NCBI RefSeq assembly: GCF_041821025.1
Contig: NZ_JBGUAY010000002.1
Location: forward strand, 310,001-374,000
Length of the DNA stretch: 64,000 bases
Source of the DNA: Egicoccus sp. AB-alg6-2
Lineage (GTDB): Bacteria; Actinomycetota; Nitriliruptoria; Nitriliruptorales; Nitriliruptoraceae
Reading direction: 5' to 3'
Within the stretch, counting starts at the first letter, position 1; the number at the start of each line of letters is the position of its first letter. Positions 62,414-64,000 of the stretch are shown here, in pieces. Both the position numbers and the translations under genes were made by a program. The notes below the pieces were generated by a model. That model saw only the letters and a list, made by a program, of their open reading frames with translations, had not been told where the DNA came from and ran no database searches.

Positions 62414-64000
62414 CAGTGGTCCTCGTCTCGCACCAGCAACGCGACCGGGAACGCGGTCAGGATGTCGGCCATGGCGACGGGCCGCCCGCCGGGCACGACC
62501 TGACCGGTCAGGTCGCACCGCCAGGTGCCGTCCGGCAACTGCAGGGTGGTGCCGTGCCAGTCCCAGTCCGCGAACCGGCCACCGAGGCCCAGGACCAACC
62601 TGGGCGCGACCGTAGCCACCCGACCGCCACGGACGAAGGCGACGACGTGGTCCTCGCGGGGTCCGGAGGCGTACCGGGGCTCGTAGTCGCCGCTGCCGGC
62701 GCCGAACGCCTCGGGCAGTCGCTTGCGCACCTGCAGGGCACGATGGGTCACCCAAAGCTTGCTGGCGCCCTCGTCCATGCGGGCGAGCAGTTCGATCGGG
62801 TGCGCGTCGGCCTGCAGTTCCTTGAGGATCTCGCGGCGGTGGTCGAAGTCGACCGGGCGGCGGTTGTCGGGGTCGACCAGCGACAGGTCCCACAGCTCGC
62901 AGCCCTGGTAGACGTCGGGGACGCCGGGCGAGGTCAGCTTCAACAGCGTCTGCGCGAGCGAGGTCAGCCACCCTGCCGGGCGGAGGCGGTCGAGCAGCGC
63001 CTCCAGCGTGGTGACGATCTCCTCGTCGGCGAGCACGCCACGGACGTACGCCTCGAGTTCGGCCTCGTAGCGTTCGTCGGTCTCGATCCAGTCCGAGTAC
63101 TGCTTGCCCTCGCGCGCCGCCTTGCGCAGGTACTCGACGGCACGCTCGGCGGTGATCGGCCACGCCCCGAGCAGGGTCTGCAGCGTCAGGTACTCGTGGA
63201 CGGCCGCCGGGCCGGTTGCGCCCCGGTGGCGGGCGGTCAGGCTCAGCCACTCCTCGACCGTCTGCACCCACACGTCGGGAGCTTCCGTGAGCGGCGCCAG
63301 ACGGGCCCGGACGTCCTCGCTCCGCTTCGTGTCGTGGGTGGAGGTGGTCAGCATCGAACCCGGCCAGTCGCGCTGGCGCCGTCGGTTCGCCTCGTGGAAC
63401 GTGGCCGGCTCGGTGCCGAGGTGGGAGGGGTCACCGCCGACCTCGTTGACCGCGACGAAGCGCAGGTAGCGGTAGAAGACCGTGTCCTCGACCCCCTTGG
63501 CCATGACGGGGCCGGTCAACTGCTGGAACCGCATGACGAAGTCGGTCGCGCCGACGCCGACCTGCTCGACCAGCAGCAGTTCCTGGAGCAGGTCGAGGGC
63601 CTCGTCGAGTTCGGGGTGGCGCGCCCGGGCGCGCGCGACGGCCTCGCGCACGTCGTGCCGGTCGCGTTCGCCGACCTCGAGCAGTTCGGCGCGCACGTAC
63701 GTGCGGTAGACGGGGAAGGCGACGACGACGGCCCGCAGCGCCGCCGACAGCTCCTGCTCGTCGGCCACGACCCCGGCCTGGTGGGCCAGATCGGCGAACG
63801 CGCCGCACAGGGCGCGGAACTCGCTCACCAGGAGCCGGTCGAGCACCCGGTGCTTCGCGGCCTCGACGATGGCGCCGTAGTCCGCGGCGCCGGGGTCGCC
63901 GTCCCGGCCCGCCACCTGGCGGTAGACGTCGTCGAGCAGGCCCGCGGCCGAGGGATCGAGGAACAGGCCGAGCACGCTGTTCGCGAACTCGTAGCCGGTC
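62413..64000 (-). CDS. treY: Maltooligosyl trehalose synthase, C-terminal part (cut by window end)
   Basis: The frame is open at base 64000, so the N-terminal catalytic part is missing. About 529 residues remain. TreY landmarks are TGPVMAKGVEDTVFYRY, MLTTSTHDTKRSEDVRARL, SPGVPDVYQGCELWDLSLVDPDNRRPVDF. The enzyme rearranges the reducing end of maltodextrin to a trehalosyl end, which TreZ cuts to free trehalose. Neither treX nor treZ is visible. With malQ it makes a glucan-to-trehalose operon. Confidence 0.96.
   Translation of the reverse strand, partial: TGYEFANSVLGLFLDPSAAGLLDDVYRQVAGRDGDPGAADYGAIVEAAKHRVLDRLLVSEFRALCGAFADLAHQAGVVADEQELSAALRAVVVAFPVYRTYVRAELLEVGERDRHDVREAVARARARHPELDEALDLLQELLLVEQVGVGATDFVMRFQQLTGPVMAKGVEDTVFYRYLRFVAVNEVGGDPSHLGTEPATFHEANRRRQRDWPGSMLTTSTHDTKRSEDVRARLAPLTEAPDVWVQTVEEWLSLTARHRGATGPAAVHEYLTLQTLLGAWPITAERAVEYLRKAAREGKQYSDWIETDERYEAELEAYVRGVLADEEIVTTLEALLDRLRPAGWLTSLAQTLLKLTSPGVPDVYQGCELWDLSLVDPDNRRPVDFDHRREILKELQADAHPIELLARMDEGASKLWVTHRALQVRKRLPEAFGAGSGDYEPRYASGPREDHVVAFVRGGRVATVAPRLVLGLGGRFADWDWHGTTLQLPDGTWRCDLTGQVVPGGRPVAMADILTAFPVALLVRDEDH

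Overview
The window is very GC-rich and densely coded, with short intergenic gaps, many GTG starts and many 4-base stop/start overlaps. The gene content is that of an aerobic, heterotrophic high-GC actinobacterium: monomeric NADP isocitrate dehydrogenase, an actinobacterial phenylacetate (paa) cluster, a TreY/MalQ glucan pathway, prfB-ftsE-ftsX-M23-smpB-ssrA synteny, an MhuD-type heme oxygenase and a DUF1918 protein. I suspect a deep-branching group such as Nitriliruptoria, but this is inference from style and content only. I see no insertion sequence, prophage, CRISPR array, plasmid gene or tRNA gene. It looks like an ordinary chromosomal segment.

Layout. 1-8.9 kb: the end of a GGDEF protein, a rhodanese, a csoR-copA copper operon with a visible CsoR operator, malate synthase G, a zinc arsR-CDF pair with a 12-2-12 operator, and an alpha-methylacyl-CoA racemase. 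8.9-14.2 kb: a three-gene operon of DUF1795-like and YbjN-like proteins, a membrane diguanylate cyclase, and monomeric isocitrate dehydrogenase. 14.4-21.4 kb: phenylacetate degradation (paaABCD, paaZ, paaH, paaK; no paaE) behind a palindromic operator. A likely PaaR regulator lies at 23.7 kb. 21.4-30.7 kb: an MDR oxidoreductase with a TetR and operator, an AraC/DJ-1 regulator, a flippase-like membrane protein, a PAS-PAS-GGDEF-EAL protein, and CBS, PH-domain and universal-stress genes that share upstream GGGAC-type sites. 31-38 kb: a hydrolase, MscL, ACT-containing malic enzyme, transketolase, an MhuD-like protein with an unusual Gly/His-rich insertion, and a deaminase.

38.3-43.9 kb: the cell-division and ribosome-rescue block (prfB, ftsE, ftsX, M23 endopeptidase, smpB, tmRNA with predicted tag ANDNELALVA). 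44.1-48.9 kb, minus strand: a complete olefin (ole) cluster, with oleA, an oleB-oleC fusion and oleD, preceded by a 20-bp perfect palindrome. 49-56 kb: a LigB-type dioxygenase with a divergent MarR and operator, an acidic repeat lipoprotein, an IMPase, a fatty-acyl desaturase, and a TetR/aminotransferase/omega-amidase/ATP-grasp set. 56.9-64 kb: a TIGR01777 epimerase, a GT4 glycosyltransferase, a serine hydrolase, and malQ with a truncated treY.

The genes mainly serve carbon and acyl-CoA use (paa, glyoxylate shunt, acyl-CoA racemase), reserve glucan and trehalose metabolism, metal homeostasis, c-di-GMP signalling and membrane lipid or hydrocarbon synthesis. The best candidate for a special system is the ole cluster with its own palindromic operator. 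The pathway itself is known, but the regulation and the host lineage may not be. The 8.9-10.4 kb operon is the best unexplained gene set.
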